From positions 1 through 43,050 of IMG/VR virus record IMGVR_UViG_3300007508_000011: a DNA stretch of 43,050 nucleotides. One strand, 5' to 3'. The stretch comes from a virus. Position numbers and translations under genes: made by a program. This document shows positions 8,157-16,961 of this stretch, in pieces. The notes beneath the pieces were generated by a model, which saw only the letters and a list, made by a program, of their open reading frames with translations, made no database searches and was not told where the DNA came from. The stretch's first letter is position 1; every line of letters begins with the position of its first letter.

Positions 8157-9922
8157 TATCCCTCACATGCTAAACAATCTTCTTCTCCATAGTCGAAGAT
8201 ATACTCTCTTAATTTTTTATCCGATACTGTATCGGCCCTCTTTATTGCTTCACTACGCAAGTAGTAAAGCGTTTTCATTCCCTTTCTCCATGCCATCATA
8301 TGAACATTGTGTAGTTCTTGTTTTGACACATCAGCAGGAAAGAAAACATTACAACTTTGAGACTGGCAAATAAATTCCTGTCTCATAGATGCTAATTGTA
8401 TAACCCATCTTTGATCTATCTCTACTGCGGTAGCGAATACTCCTTTCTCATGTTCATTCAAAAACTCTAAGTGTTGAATGGATCCATGATTCGTGATAAT
8501 ACTTTTCCAAACTTCGTCTGTGTTTCTACCTTTCTGCTCAAGTAACTGTTCAAGATACTTGTTCTTAAGTAGAGAACTCCCCGTCTTAGTCTTTTGAGTA
8601 AACGCGTTAGCTCTGAAAGGCTCAATACTAGGACTTGTATTACCACAGATAATGCTAGAACTAGCATTAGGAGCGATAGCCAGAAGATGAGCATTGCGTA
8701 CTGTTCCACCTTTGTCATCAGGACACGCTCCTCTTTCTTTAGCAAGTTCTTCAGTTTCAAACTGTGCTTGCTCTTTTATATGCCTGAACATAGTATAATT
8801 TGTACTTTGAGACCACATACTTTCAAAAGCTATGTTTTTCTTTTGTAAATATGCGTGGAAGCCCATGGCCCCAAGTCCAATACTTCTTTCTCTCATGGCA
8901 CTAAATCTTGCCTTTTCCAGAGAGTCTGGAGCATTATCAATGAAGTAGGTCAATACATTGTCTAGAAATCGTACTAAGTCTGGGATAAAAAATTCATTAT
9001 CTTGCCACTCATCAAATTTCTCCAAGTTTACACTTGATAGACAACATACTGCCGTTCTTTCTTCATCTGTAGGTAAAGTAATCTCAGAGCAAAGATTGCT
9101 ATGATTTACTTTTAAACCCAATTCTTTTTGAAACTCTGGTAGAGCTTCATTCACAGTATCTTCAAACATTATGTATGGTTCTCCTGTTTCAACTCTATTT
9201 TGAATCAGTTTTACCCATAATGTTTTTGCTTGTACTGTCTTTTTCACTTCCCCACTATGTGGGTCTATTAATTCCCAGCTATCATCAAATCCATCTTCTT
9301 GTGTTGCTCTATCTATTAACTCCATGAAAGAGTTAGGAATAACAACAGCGTGATGAAGATTAGTTGATTTTCTGTTAATGTCACCGCCAGTAGGCTTCCT
9401 GACATCAAGAAACTCTTCAATCTCTGGGTGACTAATGTGTAGATATGATGCATAACTACCTCTCCTTGTAACACCTTGACTGAACGCTAACATTTGTGCG
9501 TCCACTACTTTCATAAACGGGATTACTCCCGTACTTTCACTCCCATGACTTGTTTTAGAACCTACACTACGAACTGCACTCCATGTACCACCTATCCCTC
9601 CTCCAACGGAAGATAGCCATGCATTCTCTGTATAGTGTTCACTAATACCTCCTCTGCTGTCTTCTACATAATTAAGAAAACAACTAATAGGAAGGCCTCT
9701 TTGTGTACCACCATTGGAAAGAATGGGAGTTGCAAACATAAACCATAATTTACTGGCATAGTCATAAATTCGTTGTGCGTGTTCTTCATCATCAGCAAAA
9801 GCAGTAGCTGCTCTTGCAAAAGCCTCTTGGGGAGATTTTTCGGTATCTAACATATACCTGTCTTGTAGAGTTCTTTTACTAAATTCATCAAGACTATTAT
9901 CTCTCTCGTAATCAATTATCAT
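8156..9922 (-). CDS. nrdA: Ribonucleotide reductase class I large (catalytic) subunit
   Basis: A 588-aa R1 subunit. Visible active-site elements: Cys81 (ISCFLNY), the N276-C278-E280 triad (NLCSEI), partner Cys293 (CCLSSVNL), a Tyr pair in TLYYLRSEAI, and a C-terminal C583-x2-C586 tail for re-reduction by thioredoxin or glutaredoxin. It starts directly with the catalytic barrel: the ~90-residue N-terminal ATP cone of typical NrdA is missing, so dATP feedback inhibition through that domain is unlikely. It overlaps the flap endonuclease gene by 11 bases and the nrdB start by 1 base. Confidence 0.95.
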   Translation of the reverse strand: MIIDYERDNSLDEFSKRTLQDRYMLDTEKSPQEAFARAATAFADDEEHAQRIYDYASKLWFMFATPILSNGGTQRGLPISCFLNYVEDSRGGISEHYTENAWLSSVGGGIGGTWSAVRSVGSKTSHGSESTGVIPFMKVVDAQMLAFSQGVTRRGSYASYLHISHPEIEEFLDVRKPTGGDINRKSTNLHHAVVIPNSFMELIDRATQEDGFDDSWELIDPHSGEVKKTVQAKTLWVKLIQNRVETGEPYIMFEDTVNEALPEFQKELGLKVNHSNLCSEITLPTDEERTAVCCLSSVNLEKFDEWQDNEFFIPDLVRFLDNVLTYFIDNAPDSLEKARFSAMRERSIGLGAMGFHAYLQKKNIAFESMWSQSTNYTMFRHIKEQAQFETEELAKERGACPDDKGGTVRNAHLLAIAPNASSSIICGNTSPSIEPFRANAFTQKTKTGSSLLKNKYLEQLLEQKGRNTDEVWKSIITNHGSIQHLEFLNEHEKGVFATAVEIDQRWVIQLASMRQEFICQSQSCNVFFPADVSKQELHNVHMMAWRKGMKTLYYLRSEAIKRADTVSDKKLREYIFDYGEEDCLACEG

Positions 9923-10763
9923 TCAAATATTCCTTTACATTTGAGGATAAATCCTCTAAGTCCATTCCTGATTCAATTAATGCTTGCTCTGAATAACTCT
10001 CCAAATCCATGAGTTCGGCATTTAACAATAATCGATCAGCGTTTTCATTCAAGGACTGTATAAATTTATACTTACTGTCTATTGGACAGGAATTGTATAT
10101 ATCATATAAGTCCCCATACTGTTCTATAAGTTGTGTAGCTCTTTTAGGGCCGATTCCAGAGATTCCAGGTATGTTGTCTCCTGTATCTCCAGCTAAACAT
10201 TTGAATGTCAGAAAGTGTTCTGGTTCAAAATCATAGTGTTCGTCCCAATTATCTACTGTCGTTTCTTTTCTAGTAACTGTGGAAAATCTAGAAACACCAT
10301 CTTGTATAAGTAAATCCCAGTCTTTATCCGAAGATATTAACCATATTTCTCCTACATTAAAATCATTTCGGTTTCCTACTATCCAAGCGGCCAAGTCATC
10401 AGCTTCCAAACCACTTTGTTTCAGTACTAGATAGCCTTTATCTTCTAATCGTTTAAAGGCATTTGCAAATTCCGCCATAAAAACCTCAAACTCTTTCTTT
10501 TCCGCGTCTGTTTGGTCTTTATACTTTTCTTTTCTATTTGCTTTATATTCTGGATAAAGGTTTTTGCGGTAAACACTACCGCCATCTGCAAGAATAATTA
10601 TATTTCCACAGTTATAGGACTTAGCTAAACTTTCAACAGTTCTCACATAATCATTAGTATAGTATGGCACTTTCTTGTACCTCCACCTAAACGCAATGTT
10701 TAGCCCGTCTACTATCATCAAGTTTTCGTTATCTTCTAATTTTCCTACTTCTGTAAATTTCAT
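9912..10763 (-). CDS. 5'-3' exonuclease / flap endonuclease (T5 D15 type)
   Basis: A 283-aa member of the FEN/PolI-5'-nuclease family, which removes RNA primers and 5' flaps. Conserved acidic residues are in place: D19 (IVDGLN), D60, E120 and D122/D123 (LEADDLA), D146 and D148 (SSDKDWD), D193 and D196 (AGDTGDN). The helical-arch basic motif Y-K-A-N-R-K (73-78) and the helix-3-turn-helix DNIPGISGIGPKRA (196-209) are clear. The PolA-type polymerase at 17427 lacks this domain, so the two are likely partners. Its ATG directly follows the stop of the small membrane ORF upstream. Confidence 0.93.
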   Translation of the reverse strand: MKFTEVGKLEDNENLMIVDGLNIAFRWRYKKVPYYTNDYVRTVESLAKSYNCGNIIILADGGSVYRKNLYPEYKANRKEKYKDQTDAEKKEFEVFMAEFANAFKRLEDKGYLVLKQSGLEADDLAAWIVGNRNDFNVGEIWLISSDKDWDLLIQDGVSRFSTVTRKETTVDNWDEHYDFEPEHFLTFKCLAGDTGDNIPGISGIGPKRATQLIEQYGDLYDIYNSCPIDSKYKFIQSLNENADRLLLNAELMDLESYSEQALIESGMDLEDLSSNVKEYLNDN

Positions 10764-10868
10764 CTATTTTCCCATACTGTTCCGTCTTCCGTTCCAGTGA
10801 CCAATATAGTACGAAACTATACTCACTATTACAAAATTCATTAACATATAAATTGTATACCATTCCAT
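10764..10868 (-). CDS. 34-aa single-span membrane peptide
   Basis: A short frame, M-E-W-Y-T-I-Y onward, with a hydrophobic span of about 20 residues (YMLMNFVIVSIVSYYIG) and a short basic tail. A GGAG site lies 8 nt upstream of the ATG, and the TAG stop abuts the ATG of the flap endonuclease gene, so translation of the two is probably coupled. No family recognised. It is one of five similar micro-membrane ORFs in the window. Confidence 0.55.
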   Translation of the reverse strand: MEWYTIYMLMNFVIVSIVSYYIGHWNGRRNSMGK

Positions 10869-10870
10869 TA

Positions 10871-11017
10871 TTAATTCTCCCAAATTGTTCCTTTTTTCCA
10901 CGCCTCATCGGCTTCCTTTTCGGTTAGGCCGCAGAATACACAGGGACTCCCCTTTGGAATCCAAACTTTTCGTTCTTCACAAGCGTGAAACCAAAAAGTA
11001 TCTGTTAATTCTGTCAT
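10871..11017 (-). CDS. 48-aa putative zinc-ribbon protein
   Basis: A small frame that starts inside the stop of the SbcC gene (ATGA overlap at 11014-11017). It has an N-terminal H-A-C pair and a C-V-F-C knuckle (residues ~11-13 and 26-29), so a single zinc site is plausible, and it is rich in Trp, Lys and Glu. The ATGA overlap and the GGAG of the next gene right at its end support expression. It sits where T5 carries small genes between D13 and D15; no homology is claimed. Confidence 0.55.
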   Translation of the reverse strand: MTELTDTFWFHACEERKVWIPKGSPCVFCGLTEKEADEAWKKGTIWEN

Positions 11018-12804
11018 TCTAACCTGCTAATATTGTCCTCCTTTATTACCTCTATCTTTTCAAGTAGAGGGTGAGTCCAACCGTGAGAGACGATATATGT
11101 GTTCAATGTCTCTCCCAATAATATCTCAACTAATTTCTCCCTGCCATTGTCGTCAAGCACTGCTATAACTTCATCAAGGAACAGAGTGTTAATCTGCGAT
11201 CTCGAAATACTACTCATTAATTTTCGTATTGCGAGTAAAGTAGCGGTGTTAACCCTTGCAAGTTCACCACTTGATAATGCTAATATATCCACAATCTTCG
11301 CATTATCTGTAATTTCTACATTGAGTCTGTCATTTGTTACTACGAACTCTAAACTGAAACGACCATCACTAAGTTCTGCAAGGTAGTCGTTCGTTAAATC
11401 TTCTAAATCTTTTACAAGATTTTCTATTTTATAAGCAAGTAGTCCGTTTGTACTAAATGCTTTCTTAAGTATTTCTAAATGGGTTGATTTGTCCTCAACT
11501 TTTCCCAAAGCTTCCACAATTTCTTCAAGTTCCCTCTCAAAATCGGCAGTCTGTTCTTGGATTATTTCCAACCGAGTATTATGTTGCGTTGCTTTATTAT
11601 TCTCAGCAGCAACCTCTCGTACTCTCTCCTGCAACCCTTGTATCTTAGAAGAAAGGGTGGAAATTTGGGAAGAGACTTCCTCTTTGTCGAAAATTTGAGA
11701 AGGCAGATTGTTGTCCACCTGTCCAAGAGTTTCTTCAAATTCCTTCTGGAGCGCATCTCTTCTTCCAATCCGAAGATTATTTGTACGAGCCAGTTCAAGT
11801 TCTTCCTCTATTGTTACCATTTCATCTTCTGCAAGTTCTCGTTTATCTTGATACAAGTGCATCAATCTATATCGATTGTCCATATCTATTTCACTTTCAC
11901 AAGTTGGACACAGTCCCTTCAAATCCGAGAGTTTCTCTAAGTGCGCATCGGCTGCAGACTTTTGGGCACGAAGTGTCCCAAGTTTCTGCGATTTAGCTTC
12001 AAGAGGAACTATCTCACCTACGATCATTCGATCAGGGTTTGCAGCTAACTCCTGTGCTTGAGAGATATAAAAATTATTATCTATAATTTTTTTATTTTTC
12101 TCGGAGATTTTTTCAAAATCACTTCGTAACCGCTGTAATTGCTCCTCGTCTTTTTTCGAGATTTTTGGTAGATCTTTTATTGGCAGTATGTCTATACTCT
12201 CCAATTTGTTTTCATTTAACCATTTTACTATCGTATCTGACTTGCTGTTTAAGCTATTAATATCTAGTGTAACTTCTCGTGTTGCTTCTTTGAAAATATC
12301 AAAGTAATCTACATATTCAGTTAACTTTAGCAAATCGATAAGAAACTTTTTTCTGTTCGTATCTGTCGCAGTTAAAAACTGTAATGAAGCATTAGTGTTC
12401 TGATATACTAGCTGTGTGAAAGTTTTGAAATCTAATCCTAAGAGTTCTTGTACTGTCTTATAAGTATTCGTTGCGGTGTGAGATGATATATCCTCTCCAT
12501 TTTTCCACAGCTTACACTTAATTGTAGCCTTTCTAATTACATCAATTTCGTACTGGTCATCATCTACATCAAATGTAAGATTGATTTTATAACCATCATT
12601 AATGAATCGGTTTTGAATCTCTTGCTTTTTAATTCCTTTACTATTCTTATTGAATAATACTTCCTCTAATATGAGAGGAATACTTGATTTACCTTGTCCG
12701 TTAGTTCCGACAAGCTGAGTAAGATTTCCTGAATTGAGTTCAAGTGAATTGTTTGATCCATAGCTGAAACAGTTATCCCATTGTAGCGTTTTTAGAGTAA
12801 TCAT
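11014..12804 (-). CDS. SbcC/Rad50-like recombination ATPase (T4 gp46 / T5 D13 type)
   Basis: A 596-aa SMC-family ATPase, partner of the nuclease at 12773, processing DNA ends for recombination-dependent replication. Walker A is GTNGQGKSS (33-41). A zinc hook C-P-T-C sits at the middle of two coiled-coil arms (about residues 190-470). Near the C-terminus come the ABC signature LSSGELARVN and Walker B TLFLDEV with the following D-loop. The length is close to T4 gp46 (560 aa) and much below E. coli SbcC. Its start overlaps the SbcD gene by 32 bases. Confidence 0.93.
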   Translation of the reverse strand: MITLKTLQWDNCFSYGSNNSLELNSGNLTQLVGTNGQGKSSIPLILEEVLFNKNSKGIKKQEIQNRFINDGYKINLTFDVDDDQYEIDVIRKATIKCKLWKNGEDISSHTATNTYKTVQELLGLDFKTFTQLVYQNTNASLQFLTATDTNRKKFLIDLLKLTEYVDYFDIFKEATREVTLDINSLNSKSDTIVKWLNENKLESIDILPIKDLPKISKKDEEQLQRLRSDFEKISEKNKKIIDNNFYISQAQELAANPDRMIVGEIVPLEAKSQKLGTLRAQKSAADAHLEKLSDLKGLCPTCESEIDMDNRYRLMHLYQDKRELAEDEMVTIEEELELARTNNLRIGRRDALQKEFEETLGQVDNNLPSQIFDKEEVSSQISTLSSKIQGLQERVREVAAENNKATQHNTRLEIIQEQTADFERELEEIVEALGKVEDKSTHLEILKKAFSTNGLLAYKIENLVKDLEDLTNDYLAELSDGRFSLEFVVTNDRLNVEITDNAKIVDILALSSGELARVNTATLLAIRKLMSSISRSQINTLFLDEVIAVLDDNGREKLVEILLGETLNTYIVSHGWTHPLLEKIEVIKEDNISRLE

Positions 12805-13720
12805 TAAACACTCCCATTATTGTATTTATCTTTTCGTCATTTAAATTAAGTATTGCACTCAAATACTCTGCTAATTCTTCCTCGATTGTGAGATTTTTCA
12901 GATCGAGCGTAGATTGACTACTTCGTTTTACTACTTTCTTATCCAGTAGTTCTGAGTTTTTCACATTGGCTAAATCAGCTACATCACCCTCTATTTCATA
13001 AATAGTGTGGTGAAAGTCTGTTAGTATCATATCGGCTGGATCAGTTACAGTTTTTCTAAGTAACTGTGGAAGGTCAAATTCATGCCATGTCCAAGTCCAG
13101 TCGTCATGTATTGTTATATATCCTGTCTTGACTTCTTCTCTGTGAAAGGAAGTTGTCATTGGGCTGCCTGGATAGACTATGTTTCTTTGTGTATTTGAGT
13201 GACTATGCAAATCTCCAGCAAAAACTACTGGGAATGCTTCTAGTCTGTCCAGATCAACCTCAGGTACTACGTGAGGGGGTATCTCACCCCGCACATGAAT
13301 AAAGAGAGGCTTATTCACATTACATTCCTCTATTGATGTAGGCTTATGTAAGTCTGCATATGGAAGTATTGTAAAATCCCCGTACTCTGTTGTCTTGTCT
13401 ACTATTGTAACAAGCTTATTAACATCTTGGGTTGCTCTCTTTAAATTTGAAAAGAATGTTTTATTTTTCTTAGTCGCTTCATGGTTTCCATCGTAAATGT
13501 AGGTGGGTATAGTTACCCCCCTTACAAAATCGAAGTAAAGTGTGAGTTCGTCCATTGAGGGAACTCTGTCAAATAGGTCACCGCCTATTATATGCGTATC
13601 ATGAGTTTTCTCAAGTTCTCTTATATCTTGAAAAAATAACTCGAAACGGCTACACGCCCACGGTAGCGGTACATTCTTTTGACCGAGCTTTAAGTGCCAG
13701 TCTGCCGTGAATAAAATCAT
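12773..13720 (-). CDS. SbcD/Mre11-like nuclease (T4 gp47 / T5 D12 type)
   Basis: A 315-aa calcineurin-type metallophosphoesterase. Metal-binding motifs: ADWHLK (D7, H9), GGDLFDR, YDGNHEATK (the GNHE box) and GDLHSHSN (GDxHxH). This is the order found in SbcD/Mre11 nucleases, which act with SbcC/Rad50 on DNA ends. The C-terminal ~80 residues are the likely cap and ATPase-binding region. Start (ATGA) overlaps the end of the ssDNA-binding gene, so the pair follows it in one operon. Confidence 0.92.
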   Translation of the reverse strand: MILFTADWHLKLGQKNVPLPWACSRFELFFQDIRELEKTHDTHIIGGDLFDRVPSMDELTLYFDFVRGVTIPTYIYDGNHEATKKNKTFFSNLKRATQDVNKLVTIVDKTTEYGDFTILPYADLHKPTSIEECNVNKPLFIHVRGEIPPHVVPEVDLDRLEAFPVVFAGDLHSHSNTQRNIVYPGSPMTTSFHREEVKTGYITIHDDWTWTWHEFDLPQLLRKTVTDPADMILTDFHHTIYEIEGDVADLANVKNSELLDKKVVKRSSQSTLDLKNLTIEEELAEYLSAILNLNDEKINTIMGVFNDYSKNATMG

Positions 13721-14346
13721 GAAATACTAAACTCTTCATTGACTTCATCAGGTGTGTCATTGGCAGGAGTTGTTACTCTCTGCAATAACTCTAACTGAGC
13801 ATCAGGTGTAGGTCTAGGTAAGACATCGTCCATTGAACGAAGATCTGCAATTTTTTCTTGCTCTTCTTCGGTTAAAGGTCTTTTCTTACACTTAAGTGCC
13901 TGTAATCTGTACTCAATATTAAAGACATTAGGTCCAGTCTTAACTCTTTGAAAATGGATATCCCACCCTTCAGTAGGGTCTGTGGGATCACCTAAGTCAT
14001 CTGCAGCAACCATAATTTGCTCCATTAATTTTTTCTTTAAGTTAAGGACTTTAACATTGCCATCAGCTGGGTCAATACATTGTGCTGCATATGCCCAACC
14101 ACATTTTAGGTCAGGAAAGAAATCACGGACGTGATCTTTTTCCTTGTTATTGAATGTTTCTGTATTTCTGTCAAAAGCAAGACATTCCATAGGAATATTC
14201 TTGTTATTTTCGCCTTTAATCCAGTAAACATATCTAGGTAATAGATCGCCTACTATACGAAGAACGTTGTCTCCATTTTTATAAGTATATTGGTCTATCT
14301 TTTCTTTTTTTGCTGCGCCTTGCGCTTGATTAAATTTAATTGCCAT
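13717..14346 (-). CDS. Single-stranded DNA-binding protein, gp32-like
   Basis: A 209-aa protein resembling the short gp32-type SSBs of marine phages: a basic N-terminus (AAKKEKIDQYTYKNGDNVLRI), an aromatic-rich OB-like core (RYVYWIKGENN, WDIHFQRVKTGPNVFNIEYRL) and an acidic C-terminal tail (TPDEVNEEFSIS), the part that recruits other replication proteins in known SSBs. The position between polymerase/helicase genes and SbcCD fits. Assignment to the gp32 family is by pattern; a search with the family profile would settle it. Confidence 0.75.
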   Translation of the reverse strand: MAIKFNQAQGAAKKEKIDQYTYKNGDNVLRIVGDLLPRYVYWIKGENNKNIPMECLAFDRNTETFNNKEKDHVRDFFPDLKCGWAYAAQCIDPADGNVKVLNLKKKLMEQIMVAADDLGDPTDPTEGWDIHFQRVKTGPNVFNIEYRLQALKCKKRPLTEEEQEKIADLRSMDDVLPRPTPDAQLELLQRVTTPANDTPDEVNEEFSIS

Positions 14347-14743
14347 TGTTTTTTCCTTTTGCGTTATCCTCGAATTTAAAATGAATTACTCCATCTTCCA
14401 TTCGAAGCAATCTGTTTTTGTTTATTAGTTCTGTAAAAAAGGGGATATGAATCAACTGTAAAGTTGTATCTCCTGTTGCTTTATAATGTAAATAGTTGCG
14501 ATAAGATGCTATCATAACATACATAGAAGCTTCTACACTACTGTACTTCTTCCGTTCTACTAATAGCTTTTCTGGGTTTATCAAGAAACTGTGTCCTGAA
14601 AAATTTTTACCCCAGTACTTATATGCTGGATCTCTCGTACTGTTAGGAAGCCTCTTATGAGTTAAAGTATGAATAATGAGGAGTACCGATATTGGATCTC
14701 CTTCTGTTGCGTTCATAATTTTATCCCAATTATATTTTATCAT
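14336..14743 (-). CDS. Unknown phage protein (about 135 aa)
   Basis: Longest frame reaches 14839, but a sigma70-type promoter at 14747-14775 lies across its first residues, so translation begins at 14743 (MIKYNWDKI) or at the ATG at 14716. The protein contains 'HTLTHKRLPNSTRDPAYKYWGKNF', 'KYSSVEASMYVMIASYRNYLHY' and a Lys-rich tail. It has no motif I recognise. It overlaps the SSB start by 11 bases and therefore leads the SSB-SbcD-SbcC-FEN-NrdAB operon. Confidence 0.6.
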   Translation of the reverse strand: MIKYNWDKIMNATEGDPISVLLIIHTLTHKRLPNSTRDPAYKYWGKNFSGHSFLINPEKLLVERKKYSSVEASMYVMIASYRNYLHYKATGDTTLQLIHIPFFTELINKNRLLRMEDGVIHFKFEDNAKGKNNGN

Positions 14744-14746
14744 TAT

Positions 14747-14775
14747 ATTATACCAAATTTTGAAGCCCGTGTCAA
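14747..14775 (-). promoter_or_regulatory. Sigma70-type promoter (recombination/RNR operon)
   Basis: On the - strand: TTGACA (14770-14775), a 17-bp spacer, TATAAT (14747-14752). It is a perfect consensus promoter and a member of the dispersed promoter repeat. The spacer shares the 'AAAATTTG' block next to the -10 with the other copies. Predicted +1 is near 14740, just inside the first possible codon of the gene below. Confidence 0.85.
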
Positions 14776-14795
14776 GTAGTATTTTTTGGAGGTTG

Positions 14796-16076
14796 TTACA
14801 AGGTGGAAACCTCATAACCCTGCTTAATATAATAACCAAGTCGTGCGCTAGCTTGACGCTTTGCAGTCTTGCCTATTAAATGTACATCTACTACTGTAGG
14901 TTGCTTCTTTCCATCATATTGACGGATTATTCTTCCAATGAGCTGTGTAAGTAACGGCTCATTATTTACTGGTGTGCCTAAAATTAAGCAACTAAGAATA
15001 TCTAAAGAAATACCTTCTGAGAATATACTTTGAGTCCCATATAGTATGTTTTTATCTTTAAATATCTGATTGATAATATCAGGTCTTTCTTCGTGAGGGA
15101 TTGCTCCCGTCACACAAACTGCGTCATCACCAGTGAGTTTGGCACAGTTTTTTAAAAAATCTACTCTATCAGATACCACTAACACTTTGTGACCTCGTGC
15201 AGCATATGCACTTGCAGTCATAGCTATAGAGTTTTGATACTCTGGATTATATGCCAGCTCATTCACTCTATTAGCCCAAGGGATAGCGTTTCCGTCCATG
15301 AATCTAATGTCCATGTTTAAAATATCTATTTTAGGCATCATAAAGTTTTCTTTTGGTGGTTTTAAAACATTATCTCCAAAATAATCTCTAAATACTACAT
15401 GCCTACCATCTTTTCTTGTTAGTGTGCCTGTAAGTCCAATCTTATATCTAGCACAACTTTTATCTATAATTCTTGAAAAAGTTGGACTACTAACATGATG
15501 CATCTCATCAAGTATTACTAGTCCAAATTCTCGTCTAATCTCTGGAATCCTTCTGTATAAAGTTTGAATATTTCCTATCACAATAGGACTATTTATATCA
15601 AATTTTCCACTACCTATGACTCCAGGCTCAATTCCAAATACTTTTCTAACTTCATTTTCCCACTGCTTTCTTAATGTTAGAGTGTGGGTTACTACTAGTG
15701 TTTTCTGACCGAGCTTAGCAGCTATTGCTAAAGCTGTAAATGTCTTTCCCCAACTTACCCAAGCGTTAATTATACTGTTGTCATTTACCTCATCATATAC
15801 TAATTGTTGGCTTGATCGTAACTCATACTTAAATGGAGGAAATTCTACGGGTTTAAGTATTCTTTTGTCTACTATATCGTAACCATATGGTATCATGGTT
15901 ATACAACCAGATGGAATAGTTATTAAATCTTCTCTAATAGTTCCCATATTTTTAATTATTAGCGGTGGATCACCAAACTTAAATGATGGGATAGCATAAG
16001 TAAGCTCCCCGTCTATTTTCTTTTTAGTAGCGGGTAAAACATCTAAGTATATTCTATCACTTATTACTGCTTTCAT
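14796..16076 (-). CDS. SF2 DNA helicase (UvsW / T5 D10 type)
   Basis: A 426-aa superfamily-2 helicase. Motif I is the variant A-W-V-S-W-G-K111-T, motif Ia LVVTHTLTLRKQW, motif II LDEMHH (190-193), motif III GLTGTLTR, motif V region with SEGISLDIL, and motif VI QLIGRIIRQ. An N-terminal ~85 residues precede the helicase core. RAD25/UvsW-like enzymes remodel branched DNA and R-loops; T5 D10 occupies the same place between polymerase and SbcD. The start overlaps the 2OG oxygenase gene by 20 bases. Confidence 0.88.
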   Translation of the reverse strand: MKAVISDRIYLDVLPATKKKIDGELTYAIPSFKFGDPPLIIKNMGTIREDLITIPSGCITMIPYGYDIVDKRILKPVEFPPFKYELRSSQQLVYDEVNDNSIINAWVSWGKTFTALAIAAKLGQKTLVVTHTLTLRKQWENEVRKVFGIEPGVIGSGKFDINSPIVIGNIQTLYRRIPEIRREFGLVILDEMHHVSSPTFSRIIDKSCARYKIGLTGTLTRKDGRHVVFRDYFGDNVLKPPKENFMMPKIDILNMDIRFMDGNAIPWANRVNELAYNPEYQNSIAMTASAYAARGHKVLVVSDRVDFLKNCAKLTGDDAVCVTGAIPHEERPDIINQIFKDKNILYGTQSIFSEGISLDILSCLILGTPVNNEPLLTQLIGRIIRQYDGKKQPTVVDVHLIGKTAKRQASARLGYYIKQGYEVSTL

Positions 16077-16563
16077 GTCCTTTAAACCATTGTACTAATG
16101 AATATCTCACTCCTACAGTTAGAGGTGTAACTTCATGATATAGATTAGAAGGAAAAATTATAGCAGTTCCTTGTGCTCTTTCTATAGGGTGTCTATCATA
16201 ATCAAATATTAAATCTCCGCCCTCATAATCTTCTGATTTAGAAAGTTGAACACTTACACTTAGTACTCTATTATTTTCTTCATCTGCGTCTTTATGTAGT
16301 CCATAGAAATCATCTTTTCTATAGATTGCAAACTGTAAATCTTCAGCTTTTTCTATTACATAATTATTATAGTGTTTTGTAACTAATTCATATATGTAAC
16401 TTTTAAGAAAAGTATTATCTATAAAAGATATATTTGTAGACCTTCCTTTAGATTTTGTATTATTTTTACCAATACCTGCGTCTATTAAAGGGCGAGTTAA
16501 CCCCTCTCGAATAATAGTATTACAAGCCATTTTTGGTATAATTCCTTTAAATACTTTTATCAT
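16057..16563 (-). CDS. 2-oxoglutarate/Fe(II)-dependent oxygenase (prolyl-hydroxylase-like)
   Basis: A 168-aa protein with the double-stranded beta-helix iron site: H-K-D (LHKDADEENN), a distal His (NLYHEVTP), and the 2OG-binding Arg a few residues later (VGVRYSLVQW). 'EGGDLIFDY' and 'GTAIIFPS' are typical of PKHD-type hydroxylases, common in marine phages. Substrate unknown; DNA-base or protein hydroxylation are both possible. It lies between a ParB-like gene (ATGA overlap) and the helicase. Confidence 0.88.
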   Translation of the reverse strand: MIKVFKGIIPKMACNTIIREGLTRPLIDAGIGKNNTKSKGRSTNISFIDNTFLKSYIYELVTKHYNNYVIEKAEDLQFAIYRKDDFYGLHKDADEENNRVLSVSVQLSKSEDYEGGDLIFDYDRHPIERAQGTAIIFPSNLYHEVTPLTVGVRYSLVQWFKGHESSNK

Positions 16564-16961
16564 AACTTACTTACGGGATCTCCATTTAGCTTAAGATGAG
16601 CTGCGTGAGCCCACTCAATATTAGGTGTTATTACTGTTTCTAGCGTATATATTCCTAACTTTAAAGCAATATCCATTCTTTGATTTCCATACATACAAAT
16701 CCATCTTCTAAAGTATTCCCATTTATTTACATACTTAGACTTAACTTGTCTTAAAGCTAGATCATAGTTATACTGATTATTAGGAATTACTATAATTGGA
16801 TTTTTAAATCCATTTTCTGCAATATCATCAAAAAGAGCATTATATCCTGCTTGTTCATGTCTATGACCTACTATTTGAAATATATCTATAAGTTTTATAC
16901 TTTCAATTTCAAATTTTTCTTCAAGTAGTTCCAAATCTGCGGTTAACATATTTACTTTCAT
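16560..16961 (-). CDS. ParB-like-fold protein 1
   Basis: About 133 aa from the ATG at 16961, chosen over the TTG at 16973 because GGAG stands 5 nt before it. The middle reads ALFDDIAENGFKNPIIVI, then CMYGNQRMDIALKLG: the 'I..GF..PI.V' and 'GNQR..A...G' signatures of ParB/sulfiredoxin-like domains. Phage members include DNA-modification and nuclease-related proteins; no function is known here. A second ParB-like gene lies at 22028. Confidence 0.6.
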   Translation of the reverse strand: MKVNMLTADLELLEEKFEIESIKLIDIFQIVGHRHEQAGYNALFDDIAENGFKNPIIVIPNNQYNYDLALRQVKSKYVNKWEYFRRWICMYGNQRMDIALKLGIYTLETVITPNIEWAHAAHLKLNGDPVSKL

